Assembly (NCBI RefSeq): GCF_037860775.1
Contig: NZ_JBBEWC010000003.1
Location: forward strand, 1-64,000
Direction: 5' to 3'
DNA length: 64,000 nucleotides
Origin: Emticicia soli
GTDB taxonomy: Bacteria; Bacteroidota; Bacteroidia; Cytophagales; Spirosomataceae
Shown here: piece by piece, positions 49,631-58,343 of the stretch
Layout of the letters: each line of letters begins with the position of its first letter
Position numbering within the stretch: position 1 is the first letter of the stretch
The notes under the pieces: generated by a model
The model's input: only the letters and a program-made list of their open reading frames with translations
Databases searched by the model: none
Told to the model about the DNA's origin: nothing
Made by a program: the position numbers and the translations under genes

Positions 49631-49678
49631 AAAAAAGAGCCTCTGTGTAACCTTAGTGGATATACGAGAGACTCTTTT
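49631..49678 (+). terminator. Possible terminator after the 150-residue gene
   Basis: AAAAGAGcCTC pairs imperfectly with GAGaCTCTTTT across a long loop. The overall shape and T-rich end suggest a weak terminator between convergent genes. Confidence 0.4.
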
Positions 49679-49696
49679 AGCTTTATTCAAGAATGC

Positions 49697-50443
49697 TTAC
49701 AAACGGATACCAAACATGATACTGTTGCCATTTACAGGGTTTGGCTCTTTAAACATTGGTGTCATTTGATAACGGGCAAATAAGGTAAAGTTTTTGTGAC
49801 CAAGCTCGGCAGCAAAGCCATAGTGAAACTTGTTCATGTTATAGGCTCCATGCACACGTTTCGTGCCGTTTTCTCCTTTTACTTTGGTATAGCTGTCAAT
49901 TCTTGCACCACCATAAGCTCCTAAACCTAATACCCAATGGCTTTCTTTGAAGCCAAACTGTAACATAACAGGTATATTGAAATTGGTAACTACTAATTTA
50001 GATTTTTGTACTTGCCCTTTTATCTCTACAAAATCGGCTCCTACGGTTTGGTTAGCTAATGTGAAATTATCTTTCATCATATAGTTGTTCCAGGCAAACT
50101 CAAATCCGGTACCTAAAGCTACATCAACTTGTTTTCCGGTAATCAAGCGGTGGTTTTTCTTCCAGCTTAAACCTATATAGCGAGAGTTCCAATTGTCTAA
50201 CTCAGGCATACTTTTGGTTTCGTAGGTGTTCAAACCTAAATATAAACCGAAGTCTTTGCGAGAAAACATATTACGATTGCTGTATTTTCTTTCGTAATGT
50301 TTTTCTGTATTGTCATCGTCATAGCTTTTGCTATGTTCTTTATTTTCTGAAGGGCTGAAGTGGTCTTCTTCTTGTGCTGTAGCTCCTAAACTCACGGTCA
50401 TGGCAACAGCTAAAGCGGCGATTGTTTTTACAAGCGTTTTCAT
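49697..50443 (-). CDS. Outer-membrane beta-barrel protein, function unknown
   Basis: About 248 residues. The signal peptide MKTLVKTIAALAVAMTVSLGATAQ is followed by a polar stretch rich in Glu/Asp/Lys/Ser, then amphipathic beta strands with frequent aromatic residues, and the C-terminal SIMFGIRL strand. Looks like a small Bacteroidota porin-like barrel. ATG at 50443 begins the signal peptide directly; an ATG at 50455 (MITI extension) is possible. No functional motif seen. It is separated from neighbours by 200-base gaps and is probably monocistronic. Confidence 0.72.
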   Translation of the reverse strand: MKTLVKTIAALAVAMTVSLGATAQEEDHFSPSENKEHSKSYDDDNTEKHYERKYSNRNMFSRKDFGLYLGLNTYETKSMPELDNWNSRYIGLSWKKNHRLITGKQVDVALGTGFEFAWNNYMMKDNFTLANQTVGADFVEIKGQVQKSKLVVTNFNIPVMLQFGFKESHWVLGLGAYGGARIDSYTKVKGENGTKRVHGAYNMNKFHYGFAAELGHKNFTLFARYQMTPMFKEPNPVNGNSIMFGIRL

Positions 50444-50683
50444 AATTGTAATCATTTAAAAGGTCTGTACTTGATATATTTAGAAAAACTGCCGCGGAGT
50501 TTTTAAAAAGTCTTTTTTGTTGCTTTTCATAAACAAGATGCAGAAAGTTGTCAGCAGGGTTGCGTAGAAATTTAAAAAAAGTTTTGAGCAGTGATAAATG
50601 GCCGAAATTTATAGATTAGCGGTTGCATATCTGTACAAAGACTCCTATTTTTATATCAACTTAAGCTTTGACACAATTTTGCT

Positions 50684-52057
50684 ATGACTAAATCTTCTAG
50701 AAACTCCTTATTTATCCTTTTCTGGGCTGTTACAAACTTTTGTTCTGCTCAAGTATCACTGAATGTATATCAGCATAAAGCAGAGTCTACTTTTTATATA
50801 CCACACTTTGATTATTTTCTGCAAGTAGATACAATGGTGTATAAGAGCAGAGGAGTAGAAAATATTCAGGCTTCTCTAAATCTTGCCAGCTCAATACCTT
50901 TTCAGCTTAAGAATAAAATGTTTTTTTTAGATAAGACCGATAGCCTGAGCATTGTAATCGACTCATTGAATAATATGACTTTTACAAGCAAGTACCCAGG
51001 CAATTACATTTTCTACGATTCGCTCAAAGCTGTTTATAACTTACCTGTGCTTAGGTCAACTCCAGACATTAACTTGCTAATTTCAATCAGACAAAACACT
51101 TTTCATGATAATCTGCAATTGCTTGAGAACTTTCAGCGTACGCATAAAACATCTCCCGATTTTGACGAGTACATAAAATCAGAAGTTTATTTTCTGAATT
51201 ATCAGAATGTATATACCCCAATTTTTAACAAAAAACTGCAAGGTGCCAGTATACCTGATGATTATTTAAGTGAGGTAAATCAAGCTTATATTTTTACTAA
51301 TAAGGCTTTTAGTTCAAGGGCTTATCAGGATTTTATGCAAAAATTTGTTGAGTTCTATGCTGATACTTCAGGCACTCAAGTCGGATTACAGAAACTTGTC
51401 AGCATAATAGCCTTTATAGATTCAAAATTTGATAAGCCACATCAGGAGTGGCTGAAAACAGGATTTTTAAAGTCTTATTCACGGCGCATTAAGCCGCAAG
51501 AGACAGTTGCTTTTTATGAAATTGTTGACAAAACAGAAGCCGGTTTGTCAGATGCTGGATATAAGCGTTTATGTAAAAAAATAATGTCATTTATTAATAG
51601 GCATCCTGTTAGTATTCCTGATGAAGTGCTGAATTATAAATTATTGACCACAAGTAATAACGAAATAAGCCTGCAGCAAATACTAGATGCTAATAAAGGA
51701 AAGATTATTTACGTCGATTTCTGGGCAACCTGGTGTGGACCTTGTGTTGAAATGCTACCTTATTCAAAAAAACTAAAATTGACACCAACGGGAAAAGACA
51801 TTAAGGTAGTCTATATCTCATTAGATTATACTGCAGATGCCTGGCAGAAGGGGCTAAAGAAATATGAGCTTACGGCTGAGCAGAATTTTTTATTAAGCAA
51901 AGTAGGGGAGCCTTCGCTTATTGAAAAATACTTTAATGTAGATTCAATTCCGAGATACCTTATTATTGATAAAGAAGGTAAATTAATTAATGCAAGTGCC
52001 CCCAGACCCGATAGAGTGAGTTTACTTGAGGGCATAATTGGGCTTTTGAATAACTAA
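50684..52057 (+). CDS. TlpA-like thiol-disulfide oxidoreductase with long N-terminal domain
   Basis: The 457 residues start with a signal peptide (about 1-22, ending CSAQ). A long domain of unknown fold (about 25-300) precedes a thioredoxin domain with FWATWCGPCVEMLP, active-site Cys351 and Cys354, and cis-Pro region IPRYLIID. This is the common Bacteroidota TlpA/ResA-like layout (DUF4369-type N-domains are typical, not confirmed here). Likely periplasmic disulfide reduction, perhaps in cytochrome maturation or oxidative stress. It overlaps the converging murB gene by 4 bases. Confidence 0.88.
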   Translation: MTKSSRNSLFILFWAVTNFCSAQVSLNVYQHKAESTFYIPHFDYFLQVDTMVYKSRGVENIQASLNLASSIPFQLKNKMFFLDKTDSLSIVIDSLNNMTFTSKYPGNYIFYDSLKAVYNLPVLRSTPDINLLISIRQNTFHDNLQLLENFQRTHKTSPDFDEYIKSEVYFLNYQNVYTPIFNKKLQGASIPDDYLSEVNQAYIFTNKAFSSRAYQDFMQKFVEFYADTSGTQVGLQKLVSIIAFIDSKFDKPHQEWLKTGFLKSYSRRIKPQETVAFYEIVDKTEAGLSDAGYKRLCKKIMSFINRHPVSIPDEVLNYKLLTTSNNEISLQQILDANKGKIIYVDFWATWCGPCVEMLPYSKKLKLTPTGKDIKVVYISLDYTADAWQKGLKKYELTAEQNFLLSKVGEPSLIEKYFNVDSIPRYLIIDKEGKLINASAPRPDRVSLLEGIIGLLNN

Positions 52058-53070
52058 ACAAAATTCACTTCAGCATGTAGCTGAATTCCGAATTTCTCTT
52101 TGATAGAGTCCTGTATTTTTTGAGATAGCTCTTTTATATCGTTCCCCTTACCATCGCCAAAGTTTACCAAAACCAAGGCTTGTTTGGCGTGCACGCCAAT
52201 ATTGCCAAAGCGTTGGCCTTTCCAACCTGCTTGTTCAATAAGCCAGCCCGCAGGTACTTTCACAGTTGTTTCATTGACAGGATAAGAAGGAATAGTTGGA
52301 TACTTTTCTTTCAATACATCAAACTGTGCTTTCGGAATCTCAGGGTTTTTGAAGAAACTACCCGCATTGCCAATTTCGGCAGGGTTTGGCAATTTGCTCT
52401 GGCGAATGCTGATAACTGCATCACTTATGGCTTTTATACTCAGGTTTTCTATGCCTCTTTCGGCTAATGTATCTTTAATAGCACCATATTCTACATGATA
52501 CACAGGTGTTTTGTTAAGCTTGAAACGTACGTTTACAATTACATATTCACCTTTTACTGCATGTTTAAAGATACTTTCACGGTAGCCAAATGCGCACTCA
52601 TCTTTCGTAAAGATTCTGCTTTTTCCGGTTTTTATCTCAATGGCTTCAAGGCTTTCAAATACTTCTTTTATTTCTATGCCATAAGCACCTATATTCTGCA
52701 TAGGGGCGGCACCTACAGTGCCCGGTATCAACGATAAGTTTTCTATACCTGCATAATCATGGTCTACGCAATACATCACTAAATCGTGCCATACTTCGCC
52801 GGCACCTACATTTAGCCATATATGTTGCGCATCTTCTTTAATTTTTTCAATGCCCTTAATGGCAATTTTTATCACAAGGCCCTCAAAATCTTTCGTCAAC
52901 AACAAATTACTACCCCCGCCTAATATTAAGCGTTCTATACTTTGGTATTCAGGGTTTTGAAGAATAGACTGTAATTGTTCGATATTCGACACTTCTACAA
53001 AGTATCTGGCAGTAGCTTCTATTCCGAAAGTATTATAAGGCTTAAGAGAAACGTTGGTTTGAACGGTCAT
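52054..53070 (-). CDS. murB: UDP-N-acetylenolpyruvoylglucosamine reductase
   Basis: FAD enzyme making UDP-MurNAc in peptidoglycan synthesis. The 338 residues match type I MurB: N-terminal NTFGIEATARYFVE, the FAD loop LGGGSNLL, SLIPGTVGAAPMQNIGAYG, CAFGYRESIFK, GNAGSFFKNPEI with the catalytic Ser, and the C-terminal HAEVNFV with the catalytic Glu. A -7-like box TAAATTTG (minus, 53109-53116) lies upstream. It overlaps the TlpA gene tail-to-tail by 4 bases. Confidence 0.97.
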   Translation of the reverse strand: MTVQTNVSLKPYNTFGIEATARYFVEVSNIEQLQSILQNPEYQSIERLILGGGSNLLLTKDFEGLVIKIAIKGIEKIKEDAQHIWLNVGAGEVWHDLVMYCVDHDYAGIENLSLIPGTVGAAPMQNIGAYGIEIKEVFESLEAIEIKTGKSRIFTKDECAFGYRESIFKHAVKGEYVIVNVRFKLNKTPVYHVEYGAIKDTLAERGIENLSIKAISDAVISIRQSKLPNPAEIGNAGSFFKNPEIPKAQFDVLKEKYPTIPSYPVNETTVKVPAGWLIEQAGWKGQRFGNIGVHAKQALVLVNFGDGKGNDIKELSQKIQDSIKEKFGIQLHAEVNFV

Positions 53071-53292
53071 TGAGAAGATAAAAGAAATATTGTTAATTCA
53101 AGAAGCTACAAATTTAGTGGTTTTTGAATGAAAGCGATTGATGATTCAAAATTATCTTTAAATACGGTAGTCTGAAACATAAAATTTGCCAGAAAAAAAG
53201 TTTTTTTTGAAGCTATAAACCACTGACTGTAAGAGTGTTAAAGCCAGATTTGTATCCGCTAAAACAAGTTTCTGTAAAGTTTTCTTTCATAG

Positions 53293-53325
53293 TTTATATT
53301 TTTTATGAGAAATATGCTATATTTG
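53293..53325 (+). promoter_or_regulatory. Predicted sucD promoter, far upstream
   Basis: TTTA (53293-53296), 21 bases, then an exact -7 box TATATTTG (53318-53325). It lies about 350 bases before the sucD ATG, implying a long leader. Confidence 0.4.
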
Positions 53326-53350
53326 CATCATCTATTCAAGCTTATTCATC

Positions 53351-53440
53351 ATGTGTTTGTTTTTACAAACCATCTTTTCGACCCTATCTTTAAACTTTTC
53401 GTTTCTGCATCTATTCAGCCCATTTTTTATCCAATTGTAA
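53351..53440 (+). CDS. Possible 29-residue leader peptide upstream of sucD
   Basis: ATG 26 bases after the predicted -7 box, opening a short, very hydrophobic frame (MCLFLQTIFS start). It contains a GTTTGT/ACAAAC hairpin. It might be a leader peptide or small membrane peptide, or a chance frame in AT-rich DNA. The rest of the 602-base murB-sucD gap shows nothing clear. Confidence 0.2.
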   Translation: MCLFLQTIFSTLSLNFSFLHLFSPFFIQL

Positions 53441-53672
53441 AGAATTTGAGGGTATTTGAATTTTAACAGATAATTTTTATTCTGTAATAGTCTGACTATC
53501 AGTTTTTTATGTTTTTTGTGCGCAACGATGATATTTTTGGATTAAAAAAACTTTTGCACTTCTGCCAATTCAAGCTACTTTTACGTAAAAATGAGGTTAG
53601 CATAAGTTTTGCTTATACAACACCCTATTTTTGAGTGTAAAAAATTCTACTAATCATCTAATCAATGATATA

Positions 53673-54548
53673 ATGAGCGTTTTAGTCAATAAAAATTCTA
53701 AAATAATTGTACAAGGTTTTACTGGCTCTGAAGGAACTTTCCATGCCGGTCAAATGATTGAATACGGTACTAATGTAGTAGGTGGTGTAACTCCCGGAAA
53801 AGGCGGCCAACTTCACCTGGACAAACCAGTATTCAATACAGTTGAACAAGCCGTATTAGCCACCGGAGCAGATGTTTCAATTATTTTTGTGCCACCGGCT
53901 TTTGCAGCAGATGCTATCATGGAAGCGGCTGATGCGGGTATCAAAGTAATCGTTTGTATTACTGAGGGTATTCCTACTAAAGACATGGTTGTGGCAAAAT
54001 CTTATATTCAAGGCAAAAACGTTCGTTTGATTGGCCCTAACTGCCCAGGTGTTATTACAGCCGAAGAATGTAAAGTAGGTATCATGCCTGGCTTTATCTT
54101 CAAAAAAGGAAGCATCGGTGTAGTTTCAAAATCGGGTACGCTTACTTACGAAGCAGTTGACCAGTTAACTAAAGCTGGTTTAGGACAAACTACCGCTATC
54201 GGTATCGGTGGTGACCCAATCATTGGTACTACTACTAAAGAAGCAGTAGAACTATTGATGAACGACCCTGAAACAGAAGGTATTGTTATGATAGGTGAGA
54301 TTGGTGGTGGTATGGAAGCAGAAGCAGCTCATTGGATCAAAGAGCACGGTACTAAACCAGTAGTAGGCTTTATTGCTGGCCAAACAGCCCCTAAAGGCCG
54401 TCGTATGGGTCATGCAGGAGCAATTATCGGTGGTGCTGATGATACTGCAGCTGCAAAAATGAAAATCATGGCTGAGTGTGGTATCCACGTTGTAGCTTCT
54501 CCGGCTGATATTGGTGCTACTATGCTAAAAGCCCTTGGTAAAGCATAA
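53673..54548 (+). CDS. sucD: Succinyl-CoA ligase (ADP-forming), alpha subunit
   Basis: TCA-cycle enzyme subunit that carries the phosphohistidine and binds CoA. The 291 residues have the N-terminal CoA-binding fold (VQGFTGSEGTFHAGQMIEYG), PGVITAEECKVGIMPG, VSKSGTLTYE, and GRRMGHAGAIIGG with His247 as phosphorylated residue. ATG at 53673 (MSVLVNKNSK) gives the family N-terminus; a longer TTG frame from 53631 does not. sucC is not adjacent, as is common in Bacteroidota. A strong terminator follows. Confidence 0.97.
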   Translation: MSVLVNKNSKIIVQGFTGSEGTFHAGQMIEYGTNVVGGVTPGKGGQLHLDKPVFNTVEQAVLATGADVSIIFVPPAFAADAIMEAADAGIKVIVCITEGIPTKDMVVAKSYIQGKNVRLIGPNCPGVITAEECKVGIMPGFIFKKGSIGVVSKSGTLTYEAVDQLTKAGLGQTTAIGIGGDPIIGTTTKEAVELLMNDPETEGIVMIGEIGGGMEAEAAHWIKEHGTKPVVGFIAGQTAPKGRRMGHAGAIIGGADDTAAAKMKIMAECGIHVVASPADIGATMLKALGKA

Positions 54549-54570
54549 TTGAAAAAAATTAATAGATGAT

Positions 54571-54598
54571 AAAGGTCAGATGTAGCAATCTGACCTTT
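54571..54598 (+). terminator. Terminator of sucD
   Basis: Perfect 11-bp stem AAAGGTCAGAT / ATCTGACCTTT, 6-base loop, followed by a long T-run. Confidence 0.92.
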
Positions 54599-54635
54599 TT
54601 TTTGTTAATTTTGCGGAAAAATTCTTCGTAATAGA

Positions 54636-55790
54636 TTGAAAAAGGGCCTTTATATACTTTTCCTGTTGATTTCTTTTAATTCGTTTGCTGGAACTGTTGG
54701 GCCAAACGGAGGATATTATCTGGTACACGATTACCACGATGACTGGCAGGTATATAACGACCGCCACAAGGCTTATGTTCCTTATATAGCCGAGCAACAC
54801 CTTAATTACCCTTCACACACGGTTTTCTGTGATATTGAAAGCAATAGAGGATACAACCTGCTGATTCATGCTCAGAAAGAAGATAACTTCTTGTTTATCA
54901 ATGGCTCTTTACGGCAGAAAATCCCCGTTAATCAATGGTTAGTACTCAATATAGATAGTTTGTATAAAGTATATGAGCAACCACAGATATACATTACACT
55001 CTATGGTTCGCCTAATATTGATGATAAAAAGATGTATCTGGGCTATAAGCGCCAGTTAAACCAAAAAACGATTGTTCTTGACCAATCAACTATTAAAGCG
55101 CAGCCTCGTACACCCACACCATACAAAAACTATTTTGTTTTGGTGTCGGTATTTATACTTGTGATATTCACCTATTTGTCAAACTCTTACGTAAGAGCAT
55201 TTGAGCGGTACTATAATATAAGAGATTTATTTAATACCCTGCTCCGAGACCAGACCTTTTTAATAAGTAAGCCCCTGAGTCGCATGAACATCATGTTTAT
55301 TGTCATGCTGGCCATGATTATAAGTTTCTTGTGTATGTTGCTGCAAAGCAAAGGTATTTATCTGTTTGGTGCACGAGCGTTTTTGCAAGAGGGCGAAACC
55401 CTCGGCGTATTGGCCTCTAATTATTTCAGAATATGCCTTGCCGTATTTATGGCACTTATTTTCAAGTACTTTTTTATTAGCCTTATTGGGCAGCTATTTA
55501 ACCTTGAAAAGGTAGTAGATTTGCACTATTTCAAAATCATACAATCGTCTATTATATTCTTTACTTTCTTTTCATTGGCCTTGTTGATTTTGTTTTTAGA
55601 GTATTTTCCGATAGATTTAGACTGGGCCTCATATCTGTTTACGCCAGTCATTTTATTCTATCTTATCAGGTTCTTAATCCTGTATTTTACGATAAATCGA
55701 AGTATTCCTATACAAAGTCTATATTTAATTTCGTACCTTTGCATCGTAGAACTTTTGCCGATTATACTTGGAATCAGGTTCGCTATTTAA
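54636..55790 (+). CDS. DUF4271-type integral membrane protein
   Basis: The 384 residues start with a signal peptide (about 1-18, ending NSFAG). A soluble extracytoplasmic part (to about 165) precedes five or six transmembrane helices to the C-terminus. The membrane part and the position directly upstream of a HemD-like gene fit DUF4271, a Bacteroidota-restricted family of unknown role. The start appears to be TTG at 54636 (MKKGLYILF). The gap to hemD is 94 bases and they probably share a transcript. Confidence 0.8.
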   Translation: MKKGLYILFLLISFNSFAGTVGPNGGYYLVHDYHDDWQVYNDRHKAYVPYIAEQHLNYPSHTVFCDIESNRGYNLLIHAQKEDNFLFINGSLRQKIPVNQWLVLNIDSLYKVYEQPQIYITLYGSPNIDDKKMYLGYKRQLNQKTIVLDQSTIKAQPRTPTPYKNYFVLVSVFILVIFTYLSNSYVRAFERYYNIRDLFNTLLRDQTFLISKPLSRMNIMFIVMLAMIISFLCMLLQSKGIYLFGARAFLQEGETLGVLASNYFRICLAVFMALIFKYFFISLIGQLFNLEKVVDLHYFKIIQSSIIFFTFFSLALLILFLEYFPIDLDWASYLFTPVILFYLIRFLILYFTINRSIPIQSLYLISYLCIVELLPIILGIRFAI

Positions 55791-55884
55791 CTTTTTAGTG
55801 AATAAAATTGTTAAATAGTTATTCAATAGATTGTTGAAAATTAATATCAGAAATAAACTCTGTACTTGAAACCCCGCAATTTGG

Positions 55885-56673
55885 ATGAGTGAAATCACAG
55901 ATAAACTTCTTCAAGAACGCCTCCGTAAAGTTGAGAGCATTTTAGTAACACAGGCAAGGCCGACTGATGAAAAGTCTCCTTATTTTGAACTCGCAAAAAA
56001 ATACAACCTTACTGTAGATTTTCGCCCGTTTATTGAGGTTAATGGCTTGGATCATCGTGATTTCCGCCGTCAGAAAGTTGATATTTTAGCACATACTGCT
56101 ATTATTCTGACAAGCCGGAATGCCGTGGACAATTTTTTCAGAATAGCCAAAGAATTACGCATCGAAATACCGATTGATATGAAGTATTTCTGTATTTCGG
56201 AGCAAACGGCTAATTATTTACAGAAATATATTGTTATAAGAAAGCGTAAAATTTTTGTAGGGCAGAAAACAGCGGCTGATTTAGAATCATTGATTCTGAA
56301 ACACAAAAATGAGAAATTCTTATTTCCGTGTTCAAATATCAGAAGCAACGAGATCCCTAATCTCATGAACCGTAATGACCTTCATTTAACCGAAGCAATT
56401 ATGTATGAAACTGTACCTGCCGATTTATCTGATTTGACAGAAGTTTTCTATGATATTATATGTTTCTTCAGCCCTTCAGGAATCACGTCGTTAGACCATA
56501 ACTTCCCGAACTGGCAACAGAACCATACCCGACTGGCAGCTTTTGGCCCAACAACAGCCAAGGCCATTCGTGATGCGGGCTATATACTTGATATTGAAGC
56601 ACCGCTGCCTAATGCTCCATCAATGACCGGAGCACTAGAGCTTTACATCAAAAAAGCGAATCATCTAGGATAG
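55885..56673 (+). CDS. Uroporphyrinogen-III synthase-like (HemD-family) protein
   Basis: The 262 residues match the HemD two-domain fold: SILVTQARPTDEKSPYFELA at the start of domain 1, AIILTSRNAVDNFF, a VIRKRKIFVGQKTAADL segment, then domain 2 with FLFPCSNIRSNEIPN, ICFFSPSGITSL and AAFGPTTAKAIRDAGY. Bacteroidota often carry such genes beside gliding and secretion loci; whether this paralogue makes uroporphyrinogen III or acts in another way is not shown, since conserved catalytic residues are few. ATG at 55885. A strong terminator follows. Confidence 0.85.
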   Translation: MSEITDKLLQERLRKVESILVTQARPTDEKSPYFELAKKYNLTVDFRPFIEVNGLDHRDFRRQKVDILAHTAIILTSRNAVDNFFRIAKELRIEIPIDMKYFCISEQTANYLQKYIVIRKRKIFVGQKTAADLESLILKHKNEKFLFPCSNIRSNEIPNLMNRNDLHLTEAIMYETVPADLSDLTEVFYDIICFFSPSGITSLDHNFPNWQQNHTRLAAFGPTTAKAIRDAGYILDIEAPLPNAPSMTGALELYIKKANHLG

Positions 56674-56679
56674 AATTTA

Positions 56680-56706
56680 TTAGGCTAAACTACAAGTTTA
56701 GCCTAA
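56680..56706 (+). terminator. Terminator of hemD
   Basis: Perfect 11-bp stem TTAGGCTAAAC / GTTTAGCCTAA, 5-base loop and a T-run. Confidence 0.92.
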
Positions 56707-56710
56707 TTTT

Positions 56711-56741
56711 TTTCGTTATAATATTACAAATAGTATATTTG
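56711..56741 (+). promoter_or_regulatory. Predicted promoter of the PorP/SprF-like gene
   Basis: TTTC (56711-56714, one off TTTG), 19 bases and TATATTTG (56734-56741). The ATG follows 43 bases later. Confidence 0.5.
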
Positions 56742-56784
56742 CTTATATTGCTCAAGGAAAAACAGAAATATCCCCTGGCCTACT

Positions 56785-57738
56785 ATGAAAAAAATTTACA
56801 TTGTAATATTGTCATTGACACTTTTTACAGCTTCTGCTCAACAAGATACGCAATTTACCCACTATTATTTTAATCAGTTATTCTTCAATCCGGCCACTGC
56901 TGGGTCAGAGAATGTTACACGTTTTCAGGCTATTTACCGAACACAATACGCAGGTTATCAAGGAACAGCCAATGATGGCGGTGCGCCCGTATCGCAGGTA
57001 ATATCGGCCAATATGCCACTGAAAATGATAAAAAGCGGTGTAGGGCTTACTTTCGTAAATGATAAAATAGGAGCAACTATTCAGCGGGATTTAAAACTTT
57101 CGTATGCCTATCATATCCCGGTAGGAGGTAGCCAATTGGCTTTAGGTGTAAACGGAGGGCTTTATACCGGAGGCCTTGATTATGGACGCCTACGGGCAAG
57201 AGACGAGAATGACCCTAATATTCCTACTACGGGTTCAATAACTGAGTCGGTTTTTGACTTTGGCGCAGGTGCATATTTATATAGCCCCAATTACTCACTC
57301 GGTCTTTCTGTAAATCATATTAATCAACCTCAATTTGCCCTTGGTGCGCAAACTGCAAAACATCAGCTTGACCGTAGTGCTTATTTAACAGGTTCAATGC
57401 TTTTTGGTGTATCGTATATGATTGATGTAACTCCGATGTTTATTGTGCAGTCAAACCTGAGCAATATGAGTATCACCACTTTTTCGGCAGGGGCTATTGC
57501 AACTTACGATAATACATACTGGGTAGGAGCAAACTACCGTACGGGTGATGCCGTATCGGCGCTTTTAGGAGCTAATATTTTGAATGGAAGCCTTAGAGTA
57601 GGCTATGCTCTAGACATTATTGTAGGCGGCGCACAGGCCAAAAGTGCTACTTCGCACGAAATATTGCTTAGCTATGCTTTATCACCACCAAGAGCAGGTA
57701 AAAAGTCAATTATTCGCACACCAAGATACCGGTATTGA
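56785..57738 (+). CDS. Type IX secretion membrane protein, PorP/SprF family
   Basis: The 317 residues start with a signal peptide ending ASAQ. The conserved PorP/SprF start follows (QDTQFTHYYFNQLFFNPATA), with FQAIYRTQYAG, a series of beta strands, and GLSVNHINQPQF. Such proteins form outer-membrane barrels that anchor or assist T9SS cargo such as SprB-like adhesins. Full length. It sits just upstream of gldKLMN, the common layout, but has its own predicted promoter and a 600-base gap after it. Which paralogue (PorP or SprF) cannot be told. Confidence 0.93.
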   Translation: MKKIYIVILSLTLFTASAQQDTQFTHYYFNQLFFNPATAGSENVTRFQAIYRTQYAGYQGTANDGGAPVSQVISANMPLKMIKSGVGLTFVNDKIGATIQRDLKLSYAYHIPVGGSQLALGVNGGLYTGGLDYGRLRARDENDPNIPTTGSITESVFDFGAGAYLYSPNYSLGLSVNHINQPQFALGAQTAKHQLDRSAYLTGSMLFGVSYMIDVTPMFIVQSNLSNMSITTFSAGAIATYDNTYWVGANYRTGDAVSALLGANILNGSLRVGYALDIIVGGAQAKSATSHEILLSYALSPPRAGKKSIIRTPRYRY

Positions 57739-58343
57739 TAAAAACTCTATGCTTAAAACGAGCATTAATTCGCCTTACAGGCAAGAATAGCTCATTTTGA
57801 TAAAAATATATAATTGAGCTATATAATGAAATGCATATTTTAGCGTTTATAAACTAGAGAAACGATATTTACTAAACTTGTATAAACATAACTGTTTTTT
57901 GCAATCATTGTAACCTTATATACATATCAGCGCATAAACAGTATAGTATTTCAGGCAGGAAAAAATTGAAGAATAGTTCAGGAAAAAAATGCTATTGGTA
58001 GACGTAGGCAAATTTTCATTTGTCTTCTCATTATTGGGGCTTTCAGATTATCATTCTGGCATAATTTATGCCACTTAATAATAAAAAAGGCTTGTCTTTT
58101 ACCTTTCTTTAAGGATTGATTAAATTTTCAATATAGACTTTGTAAAATTAACCGAGATGGTTCAATAATGCATTGAATTACCGCTTTTTGGCTTAATAAT
58201 TGCTATACTGGTTGAAGGTTATCCGAAAAATCCGATTTTTTTTATAACTTTGTCTGTTAGTACAATAATATTTTCATAAGCCTCGTTTTTACAAAAAATA
58301 GAGTAAGTACCCCAAAATATAGATTATTAACTTGTTTTACGCT
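57739..58343. other. 605-base intergenic region upstream of gldK
   Basis: No convincing ORF. A 15-bp palindrome GGCATAAtTTATGCC lies at 58058-58072. A -7 box TAACTTTG at 58245-58252 is the likely gldK promoter (ATG 92 bases later); no good -33 element. No clear terminator for the PorP/SprF gene was found. Confidence 0.5.
58245..58252 (+). promoter_or_regulatory. Predicted -7 box of gldK
   Basis: TAACTTTG matches TAnnTTTG. The -33 region is not recognisable. Confidence 0.4.

Noticed and set aside
53631..53672. Extended N-terminus of SucD from a TTG
   Set aside because: The family N-terminus begins at the ATG at 53673; the extra residues (SVKNSTNHLIND) do not match it.
54576..54800. Hydrophobic minus-strand frame opposite the start of the DUF4271 gene
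   Set aside because: It overlaps the sucD terminator region and the signal peptide of a supported gene; no promoter or family support.
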